From NCBI RefSeq assembly GCF_019711315.1, contig NZ_CP081294.1, positions 2,356,001 through 2,420,000 on the forward strand: DNA of 64,000 nucleotides, read 5' to 3'. Shown here piece by piece: positions 1-8,994 of the stretch. The translations under genes and the position numbers were made by a program. A model generated the notes under the pieces. It was not told the origin of the DNA and did no database searches. It saw only the letters and a program-made list of their open reading frames with translations. Numbering within the stretch: the first letter of the stretch is position 1; the number at the start of each line of letters is the position of its first letter. This DNA comes from Qipengyuania gelatinilytica. GTDB lineage: Bacteria > Pseudomonadota > Alphaproteobacteria > Sphingomonadales > Sphingomonadaceae.

Positions 1-618
1 CTGACAGAGGATTACGAACTGGGAATACGCGTAAACGCGGCGGGCGGTTCGAGCCGTTTCCTCAGGCTGCGAACCGACGACGGCCGACTGATCGCCACGC
101 GCGCCTATTTCCCGGACCGACTGGTAACCGCAGTGCGCCAGAAGACCCGCTGGACGCATGGTATCGCGCTGCAGGGTTGGGACCGGCTCGGCTGGGAGGG
201 CAACGCCCTCCAGCGCTGGATGACCTTCCGCGACCGGCGCGGACCGCTTGTCGCCTTGCTGCTTTTCATCGGCTACGCGCTGCTGGTCTCCGGGACGGTC
301 TCCGCCTTCGCATCAAGGGCCGGACTTGTGCAGCCCGTAGATTTGTCGCCGGCGCTGGAGGGGCTGCTGATGCTGACCTTCGCCGGTCTTGTCTGGCGGA
401 CCGGGCTGCGCGCCGTCTTCACGGCTCGCGAATACGGGTTTGCAGAAGGACTTCGGGCGATCCCACGCGTCGTGGTCTCCAACGTCATTTCCATCATGAG
501 CGGCAGGCGCGCGCTTGCCGGCTACATCCGTACCTTGAGAGGCGCGCCGGTGGTCTGGGACAAGACCGAGCACAGGGCCCATCCGGCCCGGATATTTGCT
601 GAGGAGAAGTCGGCATGA
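1..618 (+). CDS. NfrB-like membrane glycosyltransferase family 2, C-terminal part
   Basis: The reading frame is already open at base 1, so the N-terminus and most of the catalytic domain lie outside the window. The visible part starts with a TEDYELGIR segment, the acidic motif of processive GT2 enzymes, followed by QKTRW (the QxxRW motif that binds the growing glycan) and then GWDRLGW. Two hydrophobic segments follow (roughly LVALLLFIGYALLVSG and LEGLLMLTFAGLVW), giving an integral inner-membrane enzyme. The arrangement resembles NfrB/BcsA-type synthases that export a surface polysaccharide; the product cannot be told from this fragment. The stop codon overlaps the next start in an ATGA junction, so the two genes are translationally coupled. 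Confidence 0.8.
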   Translation: MTEDYELGIRVNAAGGSSRFLRLRTDDGRLIATRAYFPDRLVTAVRQKTRWTHGIALQGWDRLGWEGNALQRWMTFRDRRGPLVALLLFIGYALLVSGTVSAFASRAGLVQPVDLSPALEGLLMLTFAGLVWRTGLRAVFTAREYGFAEGLRAIPRVVVSNVISIMSGRRALAGYIRTLRGAPVVWDKTEHRAHPARIFAEEKSA

Positions 619-929
619 GCGCACAGGCAAAACCGGCACGGGGCCGGCCGCTTATCTTCCTTGTGACCGTGGCGTTGATATGGGTGACCGTGCGCGCGAT
701 CGCCTGGCAGATGCCGGCAACTCCGACGCTACCCGAGGCAGCGACGCCCGCACCACGACAGTTGGTTTCAGTCCCGGTCGAGGCGTCCAAGGCAGAAACT
801 GTCACCGACCCTGACACACTTGTCGAGGGCCTCGAGCCTGTCCCCGGCGCACACGAGCACAGCCGTTTCATCGACAGCTCGGTCGCCGCCGGTCACGACA
901 TGCTGTGGATGTCCGCTTCGCAGGATTAA
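615..929 (+). CDS. small membrane-anchored protein coupled to NfrB-like synthase
   Basis: A 104-residue protein of no family I recognise. It has a basic N-terminus (about residues 1-11), one hydrophobic helix (about 12-32) and then a proline/alanine-rich, acidic tail that should be periplasmic. The ATG overlaps the upstream glycosyltransferase stop by four bases. This suggests a dedicated accessory subunit of the membrane glycosyltransferase, for example one linking it to a periplasmic or outer-membrane export partner; that role is inference from position only. No other gene follows in the same unit before the TauE gene about 90 bases downstream. Confidence 0.6.
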   Translation: MSAQAKPARGRPLIFLVTVALIWVTVRAIAWQMPATPTLPEAATPAPRQLVSVPVEASKAETVTDPDTLVEGLEPVPGAHEHSRFIDSSVAAGHDMLWMSASQD

Positions 930-1019
930 GGTCTCCGCAACACTCCAAAAACGCAGTTGTGCAGGGTCGGACAATCGTTCGGCTTTCATAGAAGGTCGCC
1001 CTGCGATAGGGCGGTCCCC

Positions 1020-1928
1020 ATGGACGTCTACCTGCCCATCGCGAACCTCTCGGTAAACGGTCTCTGGATCGTTGCCCTCGGTGCGCTGACCGGCGTCCTG
1101 TCGGGCCTGTTCGGCGTCGGCGGCGGGTTCCTGACCACGCCGCTGCTGATCTTCTACGGCATTCCGCCGACCGTCGCGGCCGCATCCGCTTCGACGCAGG
1201 TCACCGGTGCGAGTGTCTCGGGTGTTCTTGCGCATGGCAAGCGCAAGGGGGTCGATTACCGCATGGGCGCCGTCATGGTTGGCGGCGGTATCATCGGTGC
1301 AGGCATCGGCGCGCTGCTGTTCCGTTTCTTCCGCGCGATCGGCCAGATCGATGTGGTCATCAATGCGCTCTATGTCGTGCTGCTCGGGTCGATCGGCATA
1401 TTGATGGCGCGCGAATCATGGCAATTGCTGCGCAAGTCGAGCGGCACGAAACAGGCGGCGCGCAGGCGGCATCACCCGCTGGTTGCGAACCTGCCGTGGC
1501 GCTGGCGGTTCTACGGCTCGGGCCTGTATATTTCCCCGCTCGCGCCGCTGATCGTCGGCGTCGCCGTGGGAATCCTGACCATGCTCATGGGTGTGGGCGG
1601 CGGCTTTATCCTCGTGCCGGCCATGCTCTACATCCTCGGGATGAGCGCCAATGTCGTCGTCGGCACCAGCCTGTTCAACATCCTGTTCGTCACCATCGCC
1701 ACCACGGTCATGCATTCGCTGACGACGCGCGCGGTCGACATTGTCCTCGTTGCGCTGCTCCTGATCGGGTCGGTTACCGGTGCGCAGTTCGGTTCACAGC
1801 TTGCGGTCAAGGCGAAGCCGGAGGTCCTCCGTCTGGTCCTAGCCAGCATCGTGCTGCTGATCGCCTTCCGCATGTTCCTCGGACTGTTCTACCAGCCCGA
1901 TGAAATCTACACGATCTATCCGCTGTGA
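1020..1928 (+). CDS. TauE/SafE family anion permease
   Basis: A 302-residue polytopic inner-membrane protein of the TauE/SafE (DUF81) family. The two internal glycine-rich repeats typical of the family are clear: GVLSGLFGVGGGFL near the N-terminus and GILTMLMGVGGGFILVP in the second half. Members export or import sulfite, sulfoacetate or other small organic anions; the substrate cannot be read here. The frame is open further upstream to 957, but the ATG at 1020 gives the normal family N-terminus (MDVYLPIANLSVNGLW). The TGA stop overlaps a GTG start of the next gene, the pairing often seen in alphaproteobacteria with TIGR02186 proteins. Confidence 0.85.
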   Translation: MDVYLPIANLSVNGLWIVALGALTGVLSGLFGVGGGFLTTPLLIFYGIPPTVAAASASTQVTGASVSGVLAHGKRKGVDYRMGAVMVGGGIIGAGIGALLFRFFRAIGQIDVVINALYVVLLGSIGILMARESWQLLRKSSGTKQAARRRHHPLVANLPWRWRFYGSGLYISPLAPLIVGVAVGILTMLMGVGGGFILVPAMLYILGMSANVVVGTSLFNILFVTIATTVMHSLTTRAVDIVLVALLLIGSVTGAQFGSQLAVKAKPEVLRLVLASIVLLIAFRMFLGLFYQPDEIYTIYPL

Positions 1929-2674
1929 GGGCGCTGCTGCTCCTGTTCGCCGCGCTGATGCTCAGCGGCCAGCGCGATCCGGTCCTCGTGCCGGAGGTTT
2001 CGCAGCACGACGTGCAGGTCCGACAGGGCTTCACAGGCACCGAACTGCTCCTGTTCGGCGCCGTGCTCGACCCGGCGGGCAGGGCAGGGCAGGACTATGA
2101 CATCGTGGTGGTTCTCAAGGGCCCGTCCGAACCGATCCGCCTGCGCGAGAAGGAACGGTTCGCAGGGGTCTGGGTCAATGCGGAAAGCAATGATTTCCGC
2201 TCCGTACCCAGCTATTTCGCGGTCGCCTCCTCGCGACCGATCGACGATATCGTCGATGCCAAGACCGCCGCGATCTACGAATTCGGGACCGGCTATATCC
2301 AGCTGTCCCCAAGTGGCAGCATCAACCCCGAGGAACAGCAGCGCTTCTCCCTCGGGCTCGTCGACCTGAAGCGCCGGCAGGGGCTCTACAAGGAAGATTT
2401 CGGCGGCGTGCAGATCAGCGAAGGCGTGCTTTACCAGGCGCGCATCTCGCTGCCGTCGAATGTGACGACCGGCACCTATTCGGCGGAGACATTCGCAGTC
2501 ACCCGCGGCCGCGTCATCGCGTCTGCCGTGTCGGAAGTCGAGGTGCGCAAGGTCGGGTTCGAACGCTTCGTCGAGCTGAGCGCGAACCAGTACGGCCTCC
2601 TCTACGGCTTCGTTGCGGTCATGCTTTCCGTCCTGATGGGCTGGGGCGCGGGCCGACTTTTCGCCCGCCTCTGA
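1925..2674 (+). CDS. TIGR02186-type (Alph_Pro_TM) membrane protein
   Basis: A 249-residue protein with a short signal peptide (MRALLLLFAALMLSG), a mostly beta periplasmic body and one C-terminal membrane helix (about residues 225-245, ending in a short basic cytoplasmic tail). Length, topology and position directly after a TauE/SafE gene match the alphaproteobacterial TIGR02186/PF09608 family, whose function is unknown. The GTG start overlaps the TauE stop (GTGA), so the two are coupled. I infer it is a periplasmic partner of the permease. GTG is chosen because no in-frame ATG gives a signal sequence. Confidence 0.75.
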   Translation: MRALLLLFAALMLSGQRDPVLVPEVSQHDVQVRQGFTGTELLLFGAVLDPAGRAGQDYDIVVVLKGPSEPIRLREKERFAGVWVNAESNDFRSVPSYFAVASSRPIDDIVDAKTAAIYEFGTGYIQLSPSGSINPEEQQRFSLGLVDLKRRQGLYKEDFGGVQISEGVLYQARISLPSNVTTGTYSAETFAVTRGRVIASAVSEVEVRKVGFERFVELSANQYGLLYGFVAVMLSVLMGWGAGRLFARL

Positions 2675-2775
2675 TAACGGCCGCTCGCGCACCATCGTTG
2701 ACGCGATTTTAACCGTTTTCCGCCATCACGCTGGTCGAAGGCGCATGTGCGCCAAACGAGGGCCAGGGCAGACTA

Positions 2776-4779
2776 ATGAACGATATGGGCAACGGAAATT
2801 TCGGTTCCTACGATCCGCAGCGCCAGATGGAGGCGGAACAGCCGCAGCGTCGCAGCAACAGCCTGCGCGACCGCATCCGCCGCTCGGCCGATAGCGAGCA
2901 GGGACCGGCGGCGGCCCAGTCACGCTCGGGTTATGTCCACCAGCCGCATGGCGAACAGGCCCCGGAACCCAAAGCTGCCCAGCAGCAGCCCGTCGAGGCC
3001 GCGGCGCCCGTGATGCCGCAGCCGCAGCCGCAGGCCGAAGCCCCGGTCGAAACCTCGCCTGCTCCTGCTACTGCTCCGGCCGCCAAACTTGGCGAAGCGC
3101 CGCCGCGCCCTTCGGATCTCGCACCCAAGGCAGCTCCTGAACCCGAGCCGGAAGAGCCCGAGGACGAGCAGCCTCTCAGCGACAATGCGCTCCAGCCCAT
3201 CGGTGTCGTGCTGGAAATCGCAGGTTCGGGATCGATGATCGCGATCGATCTCCAGCGCCTGACCGAATGCGGCGAAGACCCCGACCCCGCCATCGCCATG
3301 GCCGGACAGGTCGGTTCGCAGATCAAGATTCGCATCGGCAACAGCTGGCTGCTCGCCAGCGTCCGCAACCAGAAACAGGACCGCAAGGCCGGCAGCATCC
3401 TCGCCAACATCGACTTCCTCGGTGAAGGGATCGAGGAAAAGCTCACCGGCAAGCTGCACGGTTTCCGCCGCGGTGTGACCCGCTACCCGGTCCCGGGCGC
3501 GATGGTCTATCCCGCCTCCACCGCCGATCTCAAGCAGGTCTATGCGAGCGATGGCCGCAGCGCGGTCACGATCGGCAAGGTCTATCCGACCAAGGACATT
3601 CGTGCCGGCCTCTATGTAGACGCCATGCTCGGCAAGCACTTCGCGCTGCTGGGTTCGACCGGTACCGGTAAGTCGACCAGTGCCGCGCTGATCCTGCACC
3701 GCATTTGCGAGGCAGCGCCCGAAGGTCACATCGTGATGATCGACCCTCACGGCGAATATTCGGCAGCCTTCCGCCAGACGGGCGTCATCCTCGACGTTTC
3801 GAACCTGCAGATGCCCTACTGGATCATGAACTTCGAGGAGCACTGCGAGGTCCTTCTCACCAGCAATGGCAACGAGCGGCAGGTCGATGCCGACATTCTC
3901 GCCAAGTGTCTCTTGAAGGCGCGCAGCAAGAGCAAGCTTGCGCAGACCATGGGCAAGATCACCGTCGATTCGCCGATCCCCTACTTGCTTTCGGACCTCT
4001 CCAACGAGATCCAGGACCAGATGGGCAAGCTCGACAAGGCGACCAATTCCGCGCCTTACATGCGCATCAAGAACAAGCTCGACGAGCTGAAGGCCGACCC
4101 GCGCTACCAGTTCATGTTCTCAGGGATGCTGGTGGCCGATTCCATGGCCGACTTCATTTCGAAGATTTTCCGCATGCCCTCGAACGGCAAGCCGATTTCG
4201 ATCATCGACGTTTCCGGCGTGCCTTCGGACGTGACCTCGACCGTGGTGGCCGTGCTGAGCCGCCTCGTCTTCGACTTCGCGATCTGGGGCCGCGAGGAAA
4301 AATGTACGCCGATCCTGCTGGTTTGCGAGGAGGCGCACCGCTACGTCCCGAACGAGAAGAATGCCGACGGCAACTCGGTGGGCACCATCCTTTCGCGTAT
4401 CGCCAAGGAAGGCCGTAAATACGGTATCTCGCTTGGCCTCATCACGCAGCGCCCGTCCGACCTTGCAGAAGGCGTGCTGTCGCAGTGTGGTACGATCATC
4501 TCGATGCGTCTGAACAACGACCGGGACCAGGACTTCGTCCGCGCAGCCATGCCCGAAGGCGCACGCGGTTTCCTCGACGCGATCCCGGCGCTGCGCAACC
4601 GCGAGTGCATCATCTGCGGCGAGGGTGTCGCTATTCCGATCCGCGTGAGCTTCGACAATCTCGAAGAGGTCAAGCGTCCGGCTTCGGAAGACCCGAGCTT
4701 CGTCGAAATGTGGAACAACCCCGGCGGCGAGGAAGACATCGTCCAGCGCACCGTGCAGCGCTGGCGTAGCCAAGGCTGA
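2776..4779 (+). CDS. HerA/DUF87-family ATPase with long disordered N-terminus
   Basis: A 667-residue P-loop ATPase of the HerA/FtsK-like superfamily. Residues 1 to about 145 are rich in Pro, Ala, Gln and Glu and look disordered. A beta-rich segment (about 145-285) precedes the motor, as the HAS barrel does in HerA. Walker A is GSTGTGKS at 293-300, and a Walker B-like LLVCEEAHRY lies near 515-524. HerA-type motors are hexameric DNA translocases, often with a nuclease partner; no nuclease is adjacent here. A second, shorter HerA-like ATPase lies at 33063-34511. Cellular role is unknown. It stands alone, with about 100 bases upstream and a hairpin-rich spacer downstream. Confidence 0.8.
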   Translation: MNDMGNGNFGSYDPQRQMEAEQPQRRSNSLRDRIRRSADSEQGPAAAQSRSGYVHQPHGEQAPEPKAAQQQPVEAAAPVMPQPQPQAEAPVETSPAPATAPAAKLGEAPPRPSDLAPKAAPEPEPEEPEDEQPLSDNALQPIGVVLEIAGSGSMIAIDLQRLTECGEDPDPAIAMAGQVGSQIKIRIGNSWLLASVRNQKQDRKAGSILANIDFLGEGIEEKLTGKLHGFRRGVTRYPVPGAMVYPASTADLKQVYASDGRSAVTIGKVYPTKDIRAGLYVDAMLGKHFALLGSTGTGKSTSAALILHRICEAAPEGHIVMIDPHGEYSAAFRQTGVILDVSNLQMPYWIMNFEEHCEVLLTSNGNERQVDADILAKCLLKARSKSKLAQTMGKITVDSPIPYLLSDLSNEIQDQMGKLDKATNSAPYMRIKNKLDELKADPRYQFMFSGMLVADSMADFISKIFRMPSNGKPISIIDVSGVPSDVTSTVVAVLSRLVFDFAIWGREEKCTPILLVCEEAHRYVPNEKNADGNSVGTILSRIAKEGRKYGISLGLITQRPSDLAEGVLSQCGTIISMRLNNDRDQDFVRAAMPEGARGFLDAIPALRNRECIICGEGVAIPIRVSFDNLEEVKRPASEDPSFVEMWNNPGGEEDIVQRTVQRWRSQG

Positions 4780-4791
4780 CTTTTGTTCTTT

Positions 4792-4811
4792 GAACCCGCC
4801 TCAGCGGGTTC
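4792..4811 (+). terminator. hairpin after HerA-like gene (weak terminator)
   Basis: A perfect 8-bp stem (GAACCCGC / GCGGGTTC) with a CTCA loop sits 13 bases past the stop codon. It is not followed by a clear T-tract, so termination here may be weak or factor-assisted. It is the first of six hairpins in this spacer. Confidence 0.4.
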
Positions 4812-5005
4812 GTCCTCGCTATACGTGCGGCAAGCCGCACCCGCTGCGGGCGGCCGGTCGGCCTTGCCGGGCCTTCCTCGGCCCGGTCCTTGGTCACGGC
4901 AGTCAAAACGCGACTGCGCGCCGCCGCTACTGCGGCGAAGCCAAGCCGCACGGAGGTGCGGCGCCCGGCGTCTGAGGGTCACAAGGGGGCTACGTCCCTC
5001 TTGTG
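4812..5005. repeat. hairpin cluster between convergent genes
   Basis: Five further inverted repeats are packed here: GTGCGGC/GCCGCAC at 4825-4840, CCGGGCC/GGCCCGG at 4867-4886, CGCCGC/GCGGCG at 4922-4937, GCCGCAC/GTGCGGC at 4945-4962 and an imperfect 10-bp stem at 4980-5005 that overlaps the end of queE. The same 7-mer arm pair occurs in opposite order in the first and fourth hairpins. The stretch encodes nothing convincing. It looks like a dispersed intergenic repeat or a structured RNA, and the last hairpin may terminate queE transcripts. Confidence 0.45.
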
Positions 5006-5724
5006 TCGCCAAACAAATGGATATGCAGCCGGTCGCTCATGCGGAAGCCGTGCTTCAGGCATAGGTCTGCTAGCCATTTCTCGCGTGTCCGCAGCGTCTG
5101 GCTGTCTGTTCCTTCGGGCATGAGGAAGACGTGGCCGGGCTTGAAGCGGTAGCGATCGTGCAGCTCGAGGACCTCGTCGACGTCAGAGGGTTCGGCAATT
5201 ACGAACTTAAAAAATGCACGCGGGTCGGTGGCATAGGCGTCGAGCCGTTCGGGGAGCAGCGCGAGGTCGGCCGGATTACCGCTGTGGGCGAGCTTGGGGC
5301 TGACGTTGAACTGGTCGATGCGGACATCGAGGCGCGGGGGCGCCTTGGTCGTGCCGTTGGTTTCGATCTCGACCGAGATATCAGGCAGCAAGTCGAGCAG
5401 TTTGGCCAGCGCAGGCGCCTGCAGCAGGGGCTCGCCCCCGGTGATCACCAGCCGGTCCTGCCCTAGCTGCATAATGTGCGCGGCGACCTCTTCCTCGTCC
5501 AGCGTGACCTGGTTGGCCTTGCGCTCGAAAGTCACGCCATCGCGGTGCGGGCGGTTGTCGCCCTCGAAATGCCACGTGTAAGCCGTGTCGCACCACACAC
5601 AGGCGAGGTTGCAGCGCGATAGCCGCATGAAGGCAACCGGCATGCCGACGCTCGGGCCTTCACCCTGCACGGAGGCGAAGATCTCCGGCCCGCCGTCGTC
5701 ATCGGTGGCGAGTACGAGTGCCAT
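4990..5724 (-). CDS. queE: 7-carboxy-7-deazaguanine synthase
   Basis: A 244-residue radical SAM enzyme that converts 6-carboxy-tetrahydropterin to 7-carboxy-7-deazaguanine in queuosine (preQ1) synthesis. The [4Fe-4S] ligands are Cys38, Cys42 and Cys45 in CNLACVWC, the CX3CX2C spacing expected for QueE. The GGEPLL motif for SAM binding follows near residue 96, and the N-terminal FASVQGEG is the QueE signature. Other que genes are not in the window. It is the last gene of a minus-strand run (valS, VOC protein, queE), one base after the VOC gene. Confidence 0.92.
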   Translation of the reverse strand: MALVLATDDDGGPEIFASVQGEGPSVGMPVAFMRLSRCNLACVWCDTAYTWHFEGDNRPHRDGVTFERKANQVTLDEEEVAAHIMQLGQDRLVITGGEPLLQAPALAKLLDLLPDISVEIETNGTTKAPPRLDVRIDQFNVSPKLAHSGNPADLALLPERLDAYATDPRAFFKFVIAEPSDVDEVLELHDRYRFKPGHVFLMPEGTDSQTLRTREKWLADLCLKHGFRMSDRLHIHLFGDTRGT

Positions 5725-5725
5725 G

Positions 5726-6085
5726 TCAGTTGTACACCGTCACTTCGACGCGCATGCCTTCCGGGTCGCGGAAGAATGTCGCTGTCTCGCCTTCGAATTC
5801 CTGCTTCTCCGGGACTTCGAAACCGGCGGCTGCCATGCCGTCGCGCACCGCGTCGAGCGCAGCCATGTCGGGCGCGGTAAAGCCGAGGTGGTTGAGGCCG
5901 GGCGCATATCGCTCGTAATCCGAAGTGCTTGCCTTGGCCTGCTTGAGGTCGATGCTGAGGCCATCGTCGCTCGTCCACACATGATCGCGCGTCTTGGTGA
6001 ACCCGATCAGGTCCAGCAAGGCTGCGTACCAGGGCAAGCTCGTCTCCAATGAGCGAACCAGCACCACCATGTGATCGAGCTTCAT
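5726..6085 (-). CDS. VOC (glyoxalase/bleomycin resistance-type) family protein
   Basis: A 119-residue single-module vicinal oxygen chelate protein with the expected two beta-alpha-beta-beta-beta halves: LDHMVVLVRSLETSLPWY at the start and LNHLGFTAPDMAALDAV in the middle, ending FFRDPEGMRVEVTVY. Candidate metal ligands are His5 in the first half, His66 in the LNHLGF segment and the late Glu in the RVEV strand. Substrate is unknown; the superfamily covers lyases, dioxygenases and drug-binding proteins. It lies 4 bases after valS and 1 base before queE, so it is probably cotranscribed with both. Confidence 0.8.
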   Translation of the reverse strand: MKLDHMVVLVRSLETSLPWYAALLDLIGFTKTRDHVWTSDDGLSIDLKQAKASTSDYERYAPGLNHLGFTAPDMAALDAVRDGMAAAGFEVPEKQEFEGETATFFRDPEGMRVEVTVYN

Positions 6086-6089
6086 GCGC

Positions 6090-8891
6090 CTAACCTAGGC
6101 GCGTGAGCGCGGCCTTCAAGCGTTCGATCTCCGCCGTGTGGTGCGCGTGGTCGGCACGGGCCTTCTCGACCGCCTCGGGCTTGGCGCGTTCGACGAAGTT
6201 GGCATTGCCGAGGCGGCCCTCGAGCGACTTTGCTTCCTTGATCGATGCCTCCAATGACTTTTCAAGCCTTGATCGAGCAGCGCCAAAGTCGATTACACCC
6301 TCAAGGGGTATGTGATACGTCGCTGTCCCGACAACCATGGTGAACCCCTTCTTCTTGTCAGAAGAATACTCTGTTCGGTCGAGAACCTTGCCTGTTGCTA
6401 ATTCAAAGGCTGTGCCTGTCATTATGATCTGAACGACATCAGAGCGAGTCATCCGTGCGATAGCCGGCCCGTGTGTGCGGAAGCGATCAATTAGATCATA
6501 ACGCTCACCTTGCTGAACCTTCAGGCCGTCAAAGTAGATGTCGTTCATCACTAAGATTTCGGTCTTGGCACTTGCGGGGACATCCAATTCTGCACGAGCA
6601 GACCGCAGTTCCTTGATGAAGCCAATCACCCACTCGATCTCTTCTGAGGCTTCCCAGCTTGGCTCAGCCTGCGGATCGGGCCACTTTGCGGTGATCAGCG
6701 GATAGTCGGCACGGTCGCCCTGTTTCGACCACAACTCTTCGGTGATGAAGGGCATGAAGGGGTGGAGCATGACAAGGATCTGGTCGAGCGCCCAGCCGGC
6801 AACCGCCTTGGTTTCCTCGTCGAAATTGCCCTTGATGAGCTCGATGTACCAGTCGCAGAAACGGTCCCACACGAAGTGATAGATCGTGTTCGCGGCGGCG
6901 TCGAAGCGCAGGTCGGCCATCGCCTGCTCGAGCGCATTCTTGGTCTCGACGACCTCGCCGATGATCCACTTGTTGACCGCCTGCGTGGCGGTGGGGGCCG
7001 CGATGCTGGTGCTCGCGCCGATGCCGTTCGACTGGCAGAAACGCGTGGCGTTCCAGAGCTTGGTCGCGAAGTTGCGATAGCCCTCGACGCGGCGCTCATC
7101 CATCTTGATGTCGCGGCCCTGGCTTTCCATTGCCGACATAAAGAAGCGCAGCGCATCGGCGCCATACTGGTCGATAAGGCCGAGCGGGTCGACCACATTG
7201 CCCTTCGACTTGGACATCTTCGCTCCGTCGGCGGCGCGCACCAGCCCGTGGAGGTAAAGTCGCGGCCAGGGCGCCTTTCCGGTGAGGTGAATGCCCTGCA
7301 TCATCATGCGCGCATCCCAGAAGAACAGGATGTCGAAGCCCGAGATCAGCAGGTCGTTGGGATAGTGCTTTTCAAGCAGGTCGGTCTTGTCCGGCCAGCC
7401 GAGCGTGGCGAAGGGCCAGAGCGCCGACGAGAACCACGTGTCGAGCACGTCCTCGTCGCGGGCGAGGGCAACGCCGTCACCGGCCTGCGCCTGCGCCTCT
7501 TCCTCGGTCATGGCCACATAGGCCTTGCCCTCGGCGTCATACCATGCCGGGATCCGGTGACCCCACCAGAGCTGGCGGCTGACGCACCAGGGCTGGATGT
7601 TTTCCATCCAGTTGAAGAAGGTCTTCTCCCAGCTCTTCGGGACGATCTCGATCGTGCCGTCCTTGACCGCTTCGATCGGGGCCTTGGCGAGCTTTTCGGC
7701 ATCGACATACCACTGGTCGGTCAGCCACGGTTCGATCACCACGCCGCCGCGGTCGCCGAAGGGCGTCGCGATGGTGCGCGGTTCGGCGTCGAGTTCCTGT
7801 TCTTCGCCCTTCTTGGTCTTGGCGATGTGCGGGATGAGATAGCCCTGCACCTTCATGCGCGCCACGACCAGCTCACGCGCGCCATCGACACCGTCACGCT
7901 TGAAGCGGTGGAGGCCGATGAATTCGTCCGGTACCAGCCCGTCGGCGGTCTGGCAGACGTTGGCCTCGCCATCGAGCATGTTGAGCATGTCGGCCGGCTT
8001 GAAGCCTGCGCGCTTGCCCACGTCGAAATCGTTGAAGTCGTGACCCGGCGTGATCTTCACGCAGCCCGAACCGAGTTCGGGATCGGCATGCTCGTCGGCC
8101 ACGATGGGCACGCGGCGACCGGTGATCGGCAGAACGATATGCTTGCCGACAACCGACTTGAAGCGCTCGTCATCGGGGTGAACCGCCACCGCCATGTCGG
8201 CGAGCATGGTTTCGGGCCGCGTCGTGGCGACGACGAGGTGATCCTTGCCCTCCGACGTCGTTACGCCGTCTTCCAGCGGATATTTGAAGTGCCAGAACGA
8301 GCCCTTCACGTCCGTAGTCTCGACCTCGAGGTCCGAGATCGCGGTCTTCAGCTTCGGGTCCCAGTTCACCAGCCGCTTGTCGCGGTAGATCAGGCCGTCG
8401 TTGTAAAGGTCGACAAAGGTCTTGAGCACGGCGTTCGAGAAATGCTCGTCCATCGTGAACTGCTCGCGGCTCCAGTCCATCGAGCAGCCGAGGCGGCGCA
8501 GCTGGCGCGTGATCGTGCCGCCGCTTTCCTCTTTCCATTCCCACACCTTGTCCACGAAATCCTCGCGCGAGTAATTCGTGCGCTTGTCCTGCTTCGCTTC
8601 CATCTGGCGTTCGACCACCATCTGCGTGGCGATGCCGGCGTGGTCGGTGCCGACCACCCACAGCGCATCCTTGCCGCGCAGGCGTTCGTAGCGGATCACC
8701 ACGTCCTGCAGCGTGTTGTCGAGCGCGTGGCCGATGTGGAGCGAGCCCGTGACATTGGGCGGCGGGTTCACGATGGTGAAGGGCTCGGCATCGGGCCGCT
8801 CGGGGCGGAACAGGCCGTTTTCTTCCCAATGCGCGTACCAGCGCTGCTCGATATCGGCGGGGTCGAAGGTCTTTGAAAGCTCGGTGGTCAT
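6090..8891 (-). CDS. valS: valyl-tRNA synthetase
   Basis: A 933-residue class I synthetase charging tRNA-Val. HIGH is at 52-55 after [17 protein letters not shown] is near residue 560, and the editing domain and C-terminal coiled coil ([19 protein letters not shown] and beyond) are present. I start at the ATG giving MTTELSKTF; the frame is open 12 codons further up but that adds a non-conserved extension. Odd feature: codons about 744-884 (6241-6660), between anticodon-binding and coiled-coil regions, are near 51% GC with TTA, CTA, TCA, ATA and six ACA codons. About 740 codons before that segment contain no TTA, CTA or TCA. The encoded protein reads through in frame, so the gene is probably functional but mosaic. 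Confidence 0.95.
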   Translation of the reverse strand: MTTELSKTFDPADIEQRWYAHWEENGLFRPERPDAEPFTIVNPPPNVTGSLHIGHALDNTLQDVVIRYERLRGKDALWVVGTDHAGIATQMVVERQMEAKQDKRTNYSREDFVDKVWEWKEESGGTITRQLRRLGCSMDWSREQFTMDEHFSNAVLKTFVDLYNDGLIYRDKRLVNWDPKLKTAISDLEVETTDVKGSFWHFKYPLEDGVTTSEGKDHLVVATTRPETMLADMAVAVHPDDERFKSVVGKHIVLPITGRRVPIVADEHADPELGSGCVKITPGHDFNDFDVGKRAGFKPADMLNMLDGEANVCQTADGLVPDEFIGLHRFKRDGVDGARELVVARMKVQGYLIPHIAKTKKGEEQELDAEPRTIATPFGDRGGVVIEPWLTDQWYVDAEKLAKAPIEAVKDGTIEIVPKSWEKTFFNWMENIQPWCVSRQLWWGHRIPAWYDAEGKAYVAMTEEEAQAQAGDGVALARDEDVLDTWFSSALWPFATLGWPDKTDLLEKHYPNDLLISGFDILFFWDARMMMQGIHLTGKAPWPRLYLHGLVRAADGAKMSKSKGNVVDPLGLIDQYGADALRFFMSAMESQGRDIKMDERRVEGYRNFATKLWNATRFCQSNGIGASTSIAAPTATQAVNKWIIGEVVETKNALEQAMADLRFDAAANTIYHFVWDRFCDWYIELIKGNFDEETKAVAGWALDQILVMLHPFMPFITEELWSKQGDRADYPLITAKWPDPQAEPSWEASEEIEWVIGFIKELRSARAELDVPASAKTEILVMNDIYFDGLKVQQGERYDLIDRFRTHGPAIARMTRSDVVQIIMTGTAFELATGKVLDRTEYSSDKKKGFTMVVGTATYHIPLEGVIDFGAARSRLEKSLEASIKEAKSLEGRLGNANFVERAKPEAVEKARADHAHHTAEIERLKAALTRLG
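6241..6660 (-). other. low-GC atypical-codon island inside valS
   Basis: I counted 213 G+C in these 420 bases (50.7%), against 37/60 in the line before and 41/60 in the line after. In the valS frame it contains TCA at 6255, 6270 and 6645, TTA at 6399 and 6552, CTA at 6492, ATA at 6309 and 6423, and ACA six times. The borders are sharp on both sides. The frame is intact across it. This fits replacement of part of the gene by homologous recombination with a lower-GC donor (inference). Confidence 0.75.
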
Positions 8892-8939
8892 ATCAGGGCC
8901 TTTGCCAGCCCATTTTGTGCGATGCAACGCCGTAGGGGA

Positions 8940-8978
8940 GGGGAAACGATACGTGCTTGTTTAGCGAAGCGTTTCCCC
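8940..8978. promoter_or_regulatory. inverted repeat in valS/mla divergent promoter region
   Basis: A perfect 9-bp inverted repeat, GGGGAAACG and CGTTTCCCC, with a 21-base spacer, in the 103 bases between the divergent valS and mlaE starts. It could be a two-half-site operator or a leader hairpin. No regulator gene is next to it. Confidence 0.35.
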
Positions 8979-8994
8979 GCATACCGCGAGCCGC

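Noticed and set aside
6762..8876. A 704-residue open frame antisense to valS
   Set aside because: It is the exact antisense register of valS. It is useful only as evidence that the upstream part of valS avoids TTA, CTA and TCA.
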